64,000 bases of DNA, from contig JANTQA010000036.1 in NCBI GenBank assembly GCA_027625915.1, positions 9,817,001 to 9,881,000 on the forward strand, given 5' to 3'. Source of the DNA: Anaeramoeba flamelloides. Its lineage: Eukaryota > Metamonada > Anaeramoebidae. The notes under the pieces are model-generated. The model did no database searches. It was not told where the DNA came from and worked only from the letters and a program-made list of their open reading frames with translations. The position numbers were made by a program, and so were the translations under genes. Below, piece after piece: positions 1 to 11,252 of this stretch (position 1 is its first letter; each line of letters opens with the position of its first letter).

Positions 1-1499
1 TTTTTATTTTTTTTTGTATAATTATACTTCAAAGGTACTTTAACAAGTGGAAAATGTTTGATAAAAATTGATTCCATTGGAATCATTTTAATATTATGAT
101 TCGAAATTTCACTTTTTGAGATTCTAAAAAGTCCATAAATGTAATCATTTTGGGAACTTTTTAAATAAAAAAAGGAACTCTGTTTATTTTTTTTTTACAT
201 TTTAACCCGGGCTATATCTTCTTTATATTGGAAAGAAGAGTTACAAAGAAAAAAAAACCAAGCGGTTGTTTGCTAATGTTGTGAGACTGAAACACGAAAG
301 TATGAGTAACTTGAAAATAAAAACAAAAATGTAAAACCTAAAAATTGCCAAAGGTATAAAAAAAATCAGATTAAAAAAAAAAAAAAAATTACAACTATTA
401 AACAACAATCCCCACCAAATGAACATTCATGATAAATTATCAAATTATTAAATTAACCAAATCTATTGTGGCTGTGATTTTGGGAGAGATTAATTAAAGA
501 TAAAATTTTTTGTTTTTTTTTTTAATTGGATTTTTTACCAATTAATTCTAATACAACCTTTTTAAACCAGATTAAATTTCTTTTGGTTCTTTTTTTTTTT
601 TTTAATTTACAATTTTTTACTTTTGCTTTTTAAAACATAAAAACATTTTGGTGTGTCTTTCCCTTGAAAAATTGTGAAATCTATGATTTTATGCTTAAAT
701 TACCTTTGAGAACAATCAAGTAAAAAGACATCTAGAGTCTAATTTACACTTCTTCAATCAATGAATAAAAATAGATTTTTTTTTCCCCAAATTTTATTTT
801 TATTTTAATAGTAGTAACTTGATTCCAATCAAACAATAACTCACAAATATCTGATTAGAATTTTCAAATTATTCAATATATTTTTCTTTAAGTGTAATAT
901 TAAAATATTAACCATCAAAAAAAAAATTATGGTATAATTTTTCCATCGTTATTCAAAAAAAAAAAACAATTATTTACCTGAAAGGAAATCAATGAATACA
1001 TACTTTTACTAATTTCTTTCTAGATAGAGCTATATCAGAAATAAAAAATTTACAAATAAATTTTGTCCTTTATCCTTATAATTTAAACTAAATGAAATGA
1101 TTGAATATTGTAATCATTTTTTATTGGTATTTTCTTCCTATAATAAAGTCCGATTAATATTTCAAACAAATAAAACGAATTAAAAAATTTATTAATTAAT
1201 TTTAAAATAAAGATGTTTGAAATTTTTCTACTTAATAAATAATTGTAGGATCTATGTTTCTATACTATTTTTTTGTTTTTCAATAATTTTCGTAAAAAGA
1301 CATTTAGAGTGTAATTTGAACTTGTTCAATTATAAAAATAAGAATTTTTTGTGAATTTTTATTATTTTTTTTGAAGTTTTGAAATTATAAAACTTTATTT
1401 ATTTATTTATTTATTTAGAGAAAGGATTAATTAAAGAAAATTAATAAAATAAAAAAAAAAGAGAAGAAGAAAAATAATTAATATATATATATAATAAAT
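1..1499. other. AT-rich intergenic DNA with old repeat copies
   Basis: I see no supportable gene here. The stretch is homopolymer-rich and AT-rich. It holds two diverged copies of a dispersed repeat whose core reads roughly GATCTATGATTTTAAGCTTA followed by ACCTTTGAG, at about 660-780 and 1,100-1,340. The same core is at 19,365-19,456 and, inverted, at 21,194-21,284. A short (TTTA)n tract lies near 1,398-1,418 and an (AT)n tract near 1,480. Confidence 0.6.
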
Positions 1500-2200
1500 T
1501 TATGATTTTCATGTTGAAATATAAACTATCTACTGTTGTTAGGTTTTCCAGAATTCAAAAGAATTGAGTAAAATTCTTGATTTTACTAAATTCTTATGAA
1601 TCCTGGAAAACCATTGTTTTCTTTTTTTTTAATTTGAGAACTAAAAAGAAAATTTCAAAAAATTTATCTTTAATTTCATAAATTAAAAAAAAGCGCCATT
1701 AGGTTGACTTGGGTTTTCAGTTTATTTGGAAAAATGATAGATTTTTGTTAGGTTTTTTTGAGTTTTCTATTTCTTTGTGAAATGTTCTAGTTTTTTTTCA
1801 GGTTTTCTAAATAAATAGAAAATTTAAATAAATTTTCAGTTTATTTCAAAAAGCCAAAAAAACCTAACGAAAATCATTATATTTTCCAATAAAATAGAAA
1901 ACCTCAAATAAAACCTAGAACATTTCACAAATAAAATAGAAAACTTCAAGAAACCCTCTGCACTTGACGACAATTGACGAAAGGTCCCCAGAATACATAG
2001 GAGGAGTAAAAACCGGATAGAAAGATTATCGATTGTAAATAAAAATTCCACGATCCGTGATTAATAATTGGTATTACACTGTTGTTAGGTTTTTTTTAAT
2101 TTAAAAGAATGGAGTAAAATCTTTGATTATGCTCAATTCTTTTCAATTAAAAAAAAACCTAGACACGACCTCTCAGAGTGTGGCAAATTGAGAAAATTTT
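1500..2200. repeat. Compound hairpin repeat cluster, copy 1
   Basis: The cluster is built of several short palindromes. One, at about 1,539-1,612, begins GTTAGGTTTTCCAGAATTC and ends with its reverse complement. A variant is at about 2,086-2,161. Between them are arms of the type AGGTTTTCTAAATAAATAG, with inverted mates ending AACCTAACG. The same palindromes recur at 18,220-19,050 and 53,120-53,385, so this is a dispersed compound element. No protein is encoded; the 71-codon minus frame here is a by-product of the repeat. Confidence 0.7.
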
Positions 2201-2623
2201 GATATTTTTTTTTTCTATTTTTAAATTTTGAAACAAAAGATTTAAATTTCACAAGAGAATTTTTAGTACCTAAAATGTCGCTAGAATATTGTACAAAATC
2301 AAGGTTAGTGACTTGATTTATAAAATGGATAAATTGGTTGTATTTTTTTCTATATCAGTATATAAAGTTATAGGCCCAAGTTGCTCAAAAAATACTAAAT
2401 TTTGATTCTTCAGTTATTCTTGTTTTTGATTGGTAAATTTTTTGATATACACTGATCAAAATAACCCATTTTTAGAGCATAAAGCTAGTGTTTCGTATAA
2501 AAAATCATGTTTTTTTTTCTTATTACAATACAATATTTAATTCACTATAAAGTCATATATCTAAGGCCTGATCTATTTTAAAGCTAAACTACTTGATATT
2601 TCCAAAAATATGTTCAATTAGTA

Positions 2624-2820
2624 CAGCCAGTTTCACTTTTAAGGCACAAACTTTCAACGAAATTTAAGGCACAAAAAAATTTCAAATTAAGGCACAAAAT
2701 TTCGAATTTTTTTTTTTACAATTTATTTTTACTAGAATTTGAATTTTGTGCTTTAATTTGAGATTTTTATTGTGCCTTAAATTCCGTTGAAAGTTTCTGC
2801 CTTAAAAGTGAAACTGACTG
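2624..2820. mobile_element. TA-flanked palindromic MITE, copy 1
   Basis: This 197-bp element is almost wholly palindromic. Its ends read CAGCCAGTTTCACTTTTAAG and, inverted, CTTAAAAGTGAAACTGACTG, directly flanked by TA on both sides (2,622-2,623 and 2,821-2,822). TA target duplications and CAGT-type termini are usual for Tc1/mariner-type non-autonomous elements. Sister copies are at 10,094-10,292, 18,391-18,587 and 42,452-42,651. Confidence 0.8.
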
Positions 2821-2822
2821 TA

Positions 2823-3100
2823 ATTGTTTTTGTTAAATAGTTTTCTAATTTTTTAATTAATTGTTTCATTATCAATATTTGTTTCCAAAACATTAATACT
2901 ATTTTTGTGAAACATTATATTATTTGATCTTGTTTTTTTAGAATTTTCATTTTGAATTAATGAAACTTAAAGAAACGATATCATATTCACTTATTATTTA
3001 TATTTGATTTCAATGATCGTTTAATATATTATCAATTTCAGAAAAAGAAATATAACTTTTTTTGGCATCACATGAATTACCAACTTTGAGGGGTTATGTA
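2823..3100. other. AT-rich spacer, nothing recognised
   Basis: AT-rich sequence between two TA-flanked elements. I see no coding potential, RNA gene or repeat end in it. Confidence 0.5.
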
Positions 3101-3801
3101 CACTACAAGGAAAATTTTTTCAAAAAAAAATCTCTAAATTTTGTATTTTTGAAATACACTCATATAATAAACATTATTATACATAACAATTTTCAATGAG
3201 GTTTACAACTTTAATAGATATTAATAGGAATTGAAAAAAAAATGAAATTTTTCATTAATATTTTTTTCATTTTTAATTGTAAAATTTTTGAATTTTTTAA
3301 TTGAATTAGTAGAGAGATAATTTACAAGTATTTTTTTAATGGTCTAAAAGAAAACATATTTTACAATTTGAAAATAGCACAAAATATTCCAATCAAAAGA
3401 TATCGCTAAATTAAATTGAAAAACTCATTTTTTATCTGTTTTTGGAATATTTTTTATCATTTTATTTTTTTCCATGTTTGAGTTTTTTATATACGTTCCC
3501 GGTTTTTTTCTGCAAATTACTTTAACATTTATTCGTTTTTCAATCTTAATGTTCAATCAAAAATTAATTCATTTCAACCTTTTCCAATAAAAAAATACCC
3601 TGAAAATAGGTGTTTTTTTCAAAAGTCGGTATTTTTGAAAAGGGGGGTATTCAGATTTTCAAGAGTTTAAAAGCTATCCTATTTTTATTACATAAAATTA
3701 TGATAACTTTGAAAAAATAATTTATAAAAGAAGTATAACTGAAATCCAATATATAGTTTAGGCTAACTTTAATTTTCGGTATTTAAATTTTCCTTGTAGT
3801 G
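3101..3801. mobile_element. TA-flanked non-autonomous DNA element, 701 bp
   Basis: A 17-bp terminal inverted repeat, CACTACAAGGAAAATTT, stands at 3,101 and in inverted form ends at 3,801. Both ends abut TA (3,099-3,100 and 3,802-3,803). The interior is AT-rich, holds a short C/G-run region near 3,590-3,650 and has no transposase frame. TA duplication with a short TIR suggests a Tc1/mariner-type non-autonomous element. I saw no second copy in this window. Confidence 0.7.
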
Positions 3802-4028
3802 TAATGATGTTCATTTTTTAATCAGTATTTAAAAATTATTGAATAATAAACATGTATGATATAGTTCTTAAAAGTTTTTATTATTTTGAAACAAATTATA
3901 CTCGTGAGTTTTGAAATAGTTGTCAATCAAAAGAGTTAATTTTTGCTTTTTCTCAAAGTAAGTTAAAATTGAAAAACTTTTTATTTCAGGAATTATTATT
4001 GTTTTGGTAAAAAGTTGAATATCAGCAG

Positions 4029-4137
4029 TTATTTGGTTTTTTGGGATCAAAATATTTGTAATATTTTTTTTGAATATGATTTTAATCATATGAAGAAAAA
4101 AGATTGAAGATATTTTGATCCAAACAAAAAACCAAAT
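4029..4137. repeat. Local hairpin
   Basis: An imperfect palindrome of about 25-30 bp per arm: ATTTGGTTTTTTGGGATCAA on the left is mirrored by a right arm ending in AAAAAACCAAAT, with a loop of about 50 bp. The 101-codon minus frame over 3,868-4,173 runs through it and looks like chance. Confidence 0.5.
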
Positions 4138-4329
4138 GGCTATTGTTATTATTTGAAAATTTAAAAAAAACAAAATAAAAAAAAAATAAAATGTTCTCTT
4201 TGAGATTTATTTTGTTTCCCTTTCAATCCGTTTTCTTTTTATTTTTTCTTCCTTTATCTTTTCTTTCTTTTATTAAATTTTCAATTTTTCTTTCTTTTTT
4301 CTTTTTTTTTTTTTGAATTTTTGTTAAAG

Positions 4330-4480
4330 TTTTTATTTTTCTTGTGGCTCTAAATATTGTTCCAGTGTTTCGTCTGAGACTACTTCTTCATCCAGTCTTC
4401 ATTTCCTTCCTTAAAATGATCAAATTCATAGAAGGTCTTTTCGATCCATTTGTACATTTCAAAAAAAATGGAAAACGAAG
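4330..4480 (-). pseudogene. Protein-like fragment on minus strand, unidentified
   Basis: On the minus strand, the frame reading MYKWIEKTFYEFDHFKEG then NEDWMKK (about 4,460 down to 4,385) stops. A neighbouring frame continues with DEEVVSDETLEQYLEPQEK and a TAA stop at about 4,337. Base composition is less AT-rich than the flanks, and the two pieces would form one acidic C-terminus if joined by a one-base shift. I do not recognise the family. It may be a decayed gene end, the last exon of a gene whose other exons I cannot see, or a sequence with a homopolymer-type error. Start and splicing are unknown. Confidence 0.3.
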
Positions 4481-4873
4481 AAAATTGATATTTTATTAAA
4501 AAAAAAAAAACTCGACAGAAAAATTTCAAGATATTTTCGAAAAGTGGTAGATAGAATTATTTACTATGTTTTTATTTACACTCTTAACCAACAAAAAAAA
4601 TAAAATTTTGATAAAATGTCTGTAATTTAAAACTTCAAAAAAAGTCTATTTCAATTAACTCATACTATCCACCGAACTCTATTTGAAAGGTTATTTTAAA
4701 AAAAATTTTAAGTGAAAAAAATAACTTGATATTTTCAACTTACAAGAAATTCCAAAATATTGTATTTCAAGTTTTGTCACTCTAAATTCTTTGAATTATT
4801 GACAATTTATAGAAAATTCAAAGATTTAAATTAAAAAAATAAAATTAATGATAAATTTTCACTCAGCAATTAA

Positions 4874-5913
4874 ATGTTCAAAATGGCTAGTACTAACCAT
4901 AACAAACAATCTTTCAAAAAGTTATCCTTAATATCCTGTACTGCTGATCCAAAAAATATTGCAACTTTTTATTCATTTTTTCACATTTTTTTAAACGAAG
5001 ATAATAACAGTTTTAATAAAGATAGCCTTACACATCTGCAAAAAGTGATGTCTTTATATTTTAAGTTTTTTTACTAAATTTGTAATTTTTCCAAAAACTA
5101 TAAAACTTTTCATATGCGCCCCGACGGGAGAGGTTTTTTGTCATTGGACTTGGAGATTCTAAGAGCTAAAAATCCGATTCAATGATAGAATAAAAATGTT
5201 TGGGGAAGAAACAGAAATTCAAAAATAGAAAATAATTTTCAGAAATCAAAATACAAAAACAACCCCAAACATTTTTATTTGATAATTAATTTGTTTTTTT
5301 TGCTATTAGAAACCTCAGGTTTGTTAACAAGAAACCTCTCCCGTCGGGGCGCATATGAAAAGTTTTATAGTTTTTGGAAAAATTACAAATTTAGTAAAAA
5401 AACTTAAAATATAAAGACATCACTTTTTGCACATGTGTAGTGAAAATGTAAAATTAAAAGTAAGATCGATTAATAAAAGAAAAAATCGATGGTTAAAGAC
5501 AAAATGGTATCTTAAACCCAATTACAGTTTTTGTATTATTATCTTTTGATAGGGAGTTTCTCTGATTTATCTCTTATTAAAAATTTGTTGCAAAAATATT
5601 ATCATATTCAAGGATCTTCAAAAACGACACAAACAAGATAAAAAAGTAGATATAAATTGTTTTAGTGGGTTGATTGGTAATAATATAATGTATTATTCTT
5701 TCAAGTTTATCGGTTTCATTTTTAATTGATTTTACTTTTCGTTTTCAGTAATGTTCCTAATTAAAAATTGTTTTTAGGTTTTTTCTCAAAATATGATCAA
5801 GGTTAAGTGAAAAAATTCAAATTCCAAAAGGAAGTGAGGGTTTGTTTCCATTTTCTATGAATCCCAAGAAATCCAAGGAATTATTGAAAAGGATACCCAA
5901 GAAGATTAAATAA
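4874..5913 (+). CDS. Possible small multi-exon gene, unknown function
   Basis: I do not recognise this protein. Three exon-like islands stand out from the AT-rich background. The first starts at ATG 4,874 or 4,883 and reads MASTNHNKQSFKKLSLISC, ending near ...SLTHLQK at about 5,044, where GTGATG could be a donor. The second follows TTTTGATAG near 5,552 and is open in two frames, one reading SFSDLSLIKNLLQKYYHIQG. The third, about 5,803-5,913, reads LSEKIQIPKGSEGLFPFSM, then NPKKSKELLKRIPKKIK and a TAA stop. I could not find one splice pattern that keeps all three in phase, so the gene model is open. A long hairpin (5,029-5,439) covers the end of the first island and the presumed intron. It might be a truncated or broken gene. 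Confidence 0.35.
5029..5439. repeat. Long near-perfect hairpin (about 109-bp arms)
   Basis: The left arm (about 5,029-5,136) and right arm (about 5,332-5,439) are reverse complements with only about two mismatches that I can see. Both carry the unusually GC-rich block GCGCCCCGACGGGAGAGG. Inside, a second pair of arms (AATAAAAATGTTTGGGG at about 5,189 and its complement at about 5,264) is centred on the same point, and the sequence between is also weakly self-complementary. The whole 411 bp is thus one palindrome with near-identical outer arms and diverged middle portions. Confidence 0.9.
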
Positions 5914-6318
5914 AATAAATTAAAAATTGAATCTTTTATTAACCATAGTGTTAAATGTTTTTTCGACAATTGTTGTTGTAAAGGAAATGAGACTCAAAAA
6001 GTATTACTTTACTATGAATTTTTTTTTTATTGAAAAACACATATTATAAGAAAACGATTTTATCTTGAAAGTATCTTTTGAAATCTTGTGTTCTGGGTGA
6101 TGCTAATAAAGTATTTAAAATTACCAAGTTGGTCACACTCATAAAGATAAAAAAAGTTTGCAAAATGATTCAATAATCCCTAGTTTTGTTGTGAAATGAA
6201 AATTACAACAGGAATTATTCTTCCACTTGACATAAATTCTTTCTTGGTTGAGGATTTAAAAAACAAACCCACAATAATCTTTTCATTATTTTCCAAAATT
6301 TATATTTTTGACTACTAA

Positions 6319-6897
6319 ATGACCAATAATTTTCAAGAAATTCAAGCACCAAATAAATTTGAACAAGTGTTAAAAACTCATTTCACTTGTTTTCTTGCAG
6401 GTTCAATTGAGGGCAATTCTTGCCGACAGTGGCAATCTGAAATTGTTGAGAGGCTGAAAGAAGTTGATAATCTGGTCCTTCTCAATCCAAGAAGAGAAAG
6501 TAAGCTCTAAATTTTTTGCATCTTTTGATCTTTCGATAAAATTCAATCTTTTTTCTCTTTTTGTTGTTTAGATTGGGACAACTCTTGGAAACAGAGCAGC
6601 GAAAATAATTATTTTACAGAGCAGGTTGAATGGGAGCTGCACGCACAAGAGAAGTGTTCAATGATTATTATGAATTTAGAACCAAACACAAAATCACCAA
6701 TTTCTTTGTTGGAGCTTGGTCTCTTTGCAAAAACAGGAAAAATGTTGATGCACTGCCCTTTGGAATTCTGGAAAAGTGGGAATGTCCACATTACTTGCAA
6801 AAGATACGGAGTTGAGATGGCTGATTCTTTTGATGAATTAGTTGAAACAATAAAAAAAAGGGCTCTAGAGTATTCGAAAAACAAAAAAGAGAATTAA
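6319..6897 (+). CDS. Nucleoside 2-deoxyribosyltransferase-like protein
   Basis: Two exons, 6,319-6,499 and 6,572-6,897, encode 168 residues. The 72-bp intron has a GTAAGC donor and a TTGTTTAG acceptor. Splicing restores NPRRENWDNSWKQ across the junction, a hallmark of the fungal/bacterial Nuc_deoxyri_tr2 group. Other signatures are FLAGSIEG near the N-terminus (nucleotide-binding loop), QVEWELHAQEKCSMIIM, and SPISLLELGLFAKTGK, in which the Glu of LLELGL matches the family's nucleophile. The fold is that of enzymes that exchange or hydrolyse the base of deoxyribonucleosides, but the true substrate of this subgroup is not settled. ATG 6,319 is preceded by an in-frame TAA. No signal peptide or membrane span is seen, so it is probably cytosolic. 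The length is normal for the family. The scattered eukaryotic distribution would fit an old bacterial transfer; that is inference. Confidence 0.88.
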
Positions 6898-9800
6898 AAA
6901 CACAAAGCCTCAACCAACACAAAATTTTTTCTCTTTTTATTGGGTTGGATTCACAATTTTTTTTTTAATAAAAGAGATAACATCATTAGGCTTCACCAAA
7001 TAGGATTTTTTCGTTTTCTACAATTTTGTTTTACATTAAAGGAAAATGATAACTGTGTTCTCAATTTAAAAACCACAAACTCAAAATTGTGTATTACCCA
7101 AAATAAAAACCAACACATAAACATTTTTTTATCAATCGATCTTTTTAATCTCAACAAATTTCTTAAGGATGAAGTTTCCATCCTGGAGGATGTTTAGTTA
7201 TTGTGCTATTTTACATTCAACTCTCAAAAAGAATTTTCATTATGAGGAAATTGGATTTAAAAAATACTTTTTTTCAAAGTTAAAAACAACACAAAAAAAA
7301 AAATTTTCAAATAGATTCTTTGAATGAAAATTCTAAAAAAAAAATATCTTTTAGGAATTTTCAAGCACAATTTCAAATTTAAAAACATTTCAAACTTATA
7401 ATACAAACTGGAAAAAATATTTAGAACTGTTTGAGGGATTGTTTTGTGTTTATAGATTTGAAATGGAAATTATTGAAATATCAGAAAAATCTAATTTTGG
7501 AAGAAATATAAGAAAGTGTTAAATTTTCAAAATGTTAAAAATTCCCATTTTTTTGCAAAAGAAATTCTCAGAGGGTAAATTTAACTGGTATCTAAAAAAC
7601 TTTTCATGAGTCTTTTTATTAATAATTTCACCATTTGCTGAAAACCCATTCCTTAATCTCAAAAATTTAAGAAAACAAAAAAGTCGCAAAAAAACTAATC
7701 GTAATTAAAAAAAAAAAAAAAATAATTATTTGACCAATCGAGGCTATTATATTCAGAAACTTTAATTTCAGAAACAAAAGAAAGTTTAACAGTGTATTTA
7801 ACTATTTTTCTTTTCACTATCATTTCGTGATTTTTTTGAAAAATAATTAAATTAAGACCTTATTATTGAGATTGCTTTTTACCAAGGAGAAACCAAAAAT
7901 TAGAGTAAGTTCAAATTAAATGAACATTAAATTAAAGCCCCCCCTAGTTCAAATGTGTCTCAAAAATCTCTTAATAAAATAATACTATTTAAAGATCCCA
8001 TAAATTAAAAAAAAAATCCTTATAAATTAAAAAATATCAAAAAATAAAAAAAAAAATTGTATTTCAAGAAAAATATAAAGGTAAAATGATCAATATTCCC
8101 ACTTCAAAGTTGCAAAATATCTTTCTTCAATTTGGTTCAAAATTTAGATTATTTTCGAAAATTGTTCTTAATTTTTTAATACTGATAAATTCAAAAAATG
8201 AAAAAAAAATTTGGTTCAATTACTTTTGTTTTTAAATTGTGGGCTATCTCTACTTTTCAAATATTTCATTTTGATATAAGCCAAATTTCAAAATTACGGG
8301 AAAACTTGATTATTATTACTTTTTTCTTGTTTATTTTTTCTTTCTAAACATAAAATGAGTACACTATATTTTTATTTATTAATCTATATTGGTTATTATC
8401 TCGAGACATTTTAGTAAAATACCTTATTATTCAAAAAAAAAATAAAAACAATTAAACAAATTTTTTCTGAAAAAAAATCTGCCCCTGTTTTTGAAAATTA
8501 GCTTATATCAAAAATTAAGCAATTTTACAAAGTTTTTTTGTATTTAAACAAATCAATTTATATATTCAAAACTATGTAAAAAAATTTTTAAAATGAAAAA
8601 TGAAGCATCAATTTCAAAACAATTATTCGAATTTATTGGTATTAAAAAAATTACAAAGAATTTTGGAAAAAAACTCAACATAAGTGGTTAATTTAAAAGA
8701 TGAAACTTTAATACTTAGACTATAAATATGAAAATAATCGTTTTTAAATTATCCTTAAATTTTTTAATAGTTGTTAAAAAAATATATTTAAAAAAAAAAC
8801 AACCTTATTAATTATAAACCCCAATTTAAAATTTTTAATACACCAAAATTCGATTTGTGAAAAAAAAAAGAACTTATTTAATCAATTAAAGAAGATTTAC
8901 CAAATTAGAACCATTCACTAATTGAAATTTTAACACTTGTTTATAAATTACAATACTCACAAAACAATAAATAAATAATTATCAATACAAATAAATCATG
9001 GGTGTGTTAAAAATTTTGGAGAGAGCAAAACAAAAAAATACATTAGTAAATTTGTTTAAATTCTATTCGGAATATTGATTGATCAAATGGTTAGATACTA
9101 CCAACTAATTTTATTTGAGTTCTTCCATTTTGTACAACTCTACTTTAACCTAATATCAGATGGTTGAAAAAATTTTGATCCTACGAAACAAATTACGTAA
9201 TTCAAACAATGAAATGAAAACAAAAAATAAAAGATGAAAAAATGATTTTCATATTTTACAAAAATCAAAATTATACTCAATTTCAATGAAATTGTATTAT
9301 TGTGATTGTTTGGAACGTTTTAGCGGTGTGGAAAATTTTAAATTTTAGTTTAGTTACAACTAATGTTAAGATATTATAAATATCTTGAAAATATAATTGA
9401 TTTTACAAGAAACGATTTTAAAATAGGTAATATTAAGGTTTTTATGTGAATAATTATTGAGTAAAACTAGGTATTAAAAAATCTTGAAAATAATTACTTT
9501 TGGAGGTATAAAATATTTAATTTTGAAATAAATAGAATAAATATATTTTTGGTTTTTAAGGGTCAAAAATAAATTTGAAAAACATTTTTATTTTTATGAA
9601 ATTTCAATTTAAATAAGTTCTGATGGTTTATATGAATGGATACAGTATAATATTCTTTTTAAAAGAACATAAAAAATAAATCAAATATTGAATCAATGAA
9701 GATATAAACAAATTAAAGTATTTATTTTCTAGACACATATTTTATTAAATAATTTGAAATTGAAAAGATTAAGAAATACACTTTTTCCATTATTAAGAGT

Positions 9801-10093
9801 ATAAAAAAGATACTGTTTGTATTAATATCGGTTATTTGGTCAATTTTATTATTTTTTTATTTATTAAAATTATTAATTTGTTTCTTTTTATTTATTTGAA
9901 AATATTCAAAAAAGTGGAGAAATAATAAAAAAATATATTGATAATTATTATCTTGGGTTGTTAAAAACCCACTTAAATTATTAAGATTGGGTTATTATTC
10001 ATTTACTAACAATAAACAAATTAAAAATATTGATTTTTGTTCAGATTTGAATTTTCCATTTTTTAATAAGTATTTTGAGATAAATTTTAATTA
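6898..10093. other. 3.2 kb AT-rich intergenic region
   Basis: No gene is supportable here. Frames of 60-85 codons just after the deoxyribosyltransferase gene (6,940-7,197) are composed like the surrounding AT-rich DNA. A weak inverted pair (TTTTGATATAAGC at about 8,269 against its complement near 8,500) may mark a decayed foldback. A stretch at about 9,440-9,540 resembles repeat arms at 30,090-30,160 and 33,640-33,690 (shared TTACTTTTGGAGGT-like core). Confidence 0.5.
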
Positions 10094-10292
10094 CAGTTGG
10101 TTCCACTTTTAAGACACAAACTTTCAACGGAATTTAAGGCATAAAAAAATCTCAAATTAAGTCAAAAAATTTGTAATTTTTTTTTTTTACAATTTATTTT
10201 ACTAGAATCTGAATTTTGTGCCTTAATTTGAGATATTATTTTTGTGCCTTAAATTTTGGGGGTATTTTGTGCCTTAAAAGTGGAACTGACTG
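10094..10292. mobile_element. TA-flanked palindromic MITE, copy 2
   Basis: A 199-bp relative of the element at 2,624-2,820. It runs from CAGTTGGTTCCACTTTTAAG to TTAAAAGTGGAACTGACTG and is flanked by TA at 10,092-10,093 and 10,293-10,294. Arms are more diverged than in copy 3, and the segment near 10,255 departs from the other copies. Confidence 0.78.
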
Positions 10293-10294
10293 TA

Positions 10295-11252
10295 ATTGGT
10301 TTGGCTGCTTTTTCTTGTATTTTTTTTTCAATATCAAAGAAAAAATTGTTTCAAAAGAAAAACAATTTTATTTTATTATAAGTATAAAATAATTCTTGTA
10401 TTGTTTTGAAATTAAATATAATTGTATATTGGGTTATTTTTAAACTTGTCGTTTTATTTTCAAAGTTATTTTATTGAACACTTTCTTCATAGACTATATA
10501 ATTTTTTTCTTCATAAAAAATGATAATTTTGTTTTGAAATAAAACAAATAAATAAATTATGAATTTTGATAACTTTTTCAACAATAAGAAAAAGAGGATC
10601 AAACTTTTAAAACAACCATAATTCATTCTGGGAAATACTTTTAAAAGTAAATCTGGTCTTTATGTTAGGTTTTTTAACACAATTTTTTTCAATTTCATAT
10701 GTGGTAATATTTTTTTGAAAATGAACTTAAATTTTCTTGAAAATTGTTTACTATTTTCTAGTCCCACAAGTATTTATTTTCTTTCAAGTTATAATTTTTT
10801 ATTTCATTGTTCAAGACAATCTCCAGATATTAGCCTTATTTTCACTAATTTTCATTTCTGTATTTTGATATAAAACTTGGAACATTCTTTTAATTTTTTT
10901 TAATTACCCTTAAATCACCAACGTCTCACCCCTTCCTCATTTTAATATTCTAGTGTAATTGATAGAGATGTTTGGCTATGATAATATGTTTGTTTAGAGA
11001 AACACAATAACCTTACCTCAAATATGTCAAAAAAAAATTTTTTAATGAACAAAACTGCTTAAAAAAAATAGTTGTAATTGTGTAAACTGGAAAAATAATT
11101 AACCAAGAAACCGAACTCTGTGGTTTAGGTTACATAATGCTTTCTAATCACTCAAAAAAGATTGGAAAAATACTAATTACTTATTCTTCTTTAACAATTG
11201 TATCGATTTAGTCAAGAGATAATCGAAATAATAAAAGTAATGGTTTTTGCAG
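10295..11252. other. Intergenic region upstream of Dicer
   Basis: AT-rich. About 10,560-10,700 is related to 46,200-46,300 (shared GGATCAAACTTTTAAA-type core), so it is probably a repeat fragment. Further 5' exons of the Dicer gene may lie here, because the exon starting at 11,253 has no start codon. I could not identify one with confidence. No promoter element is evident. Confidence 0.45.
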
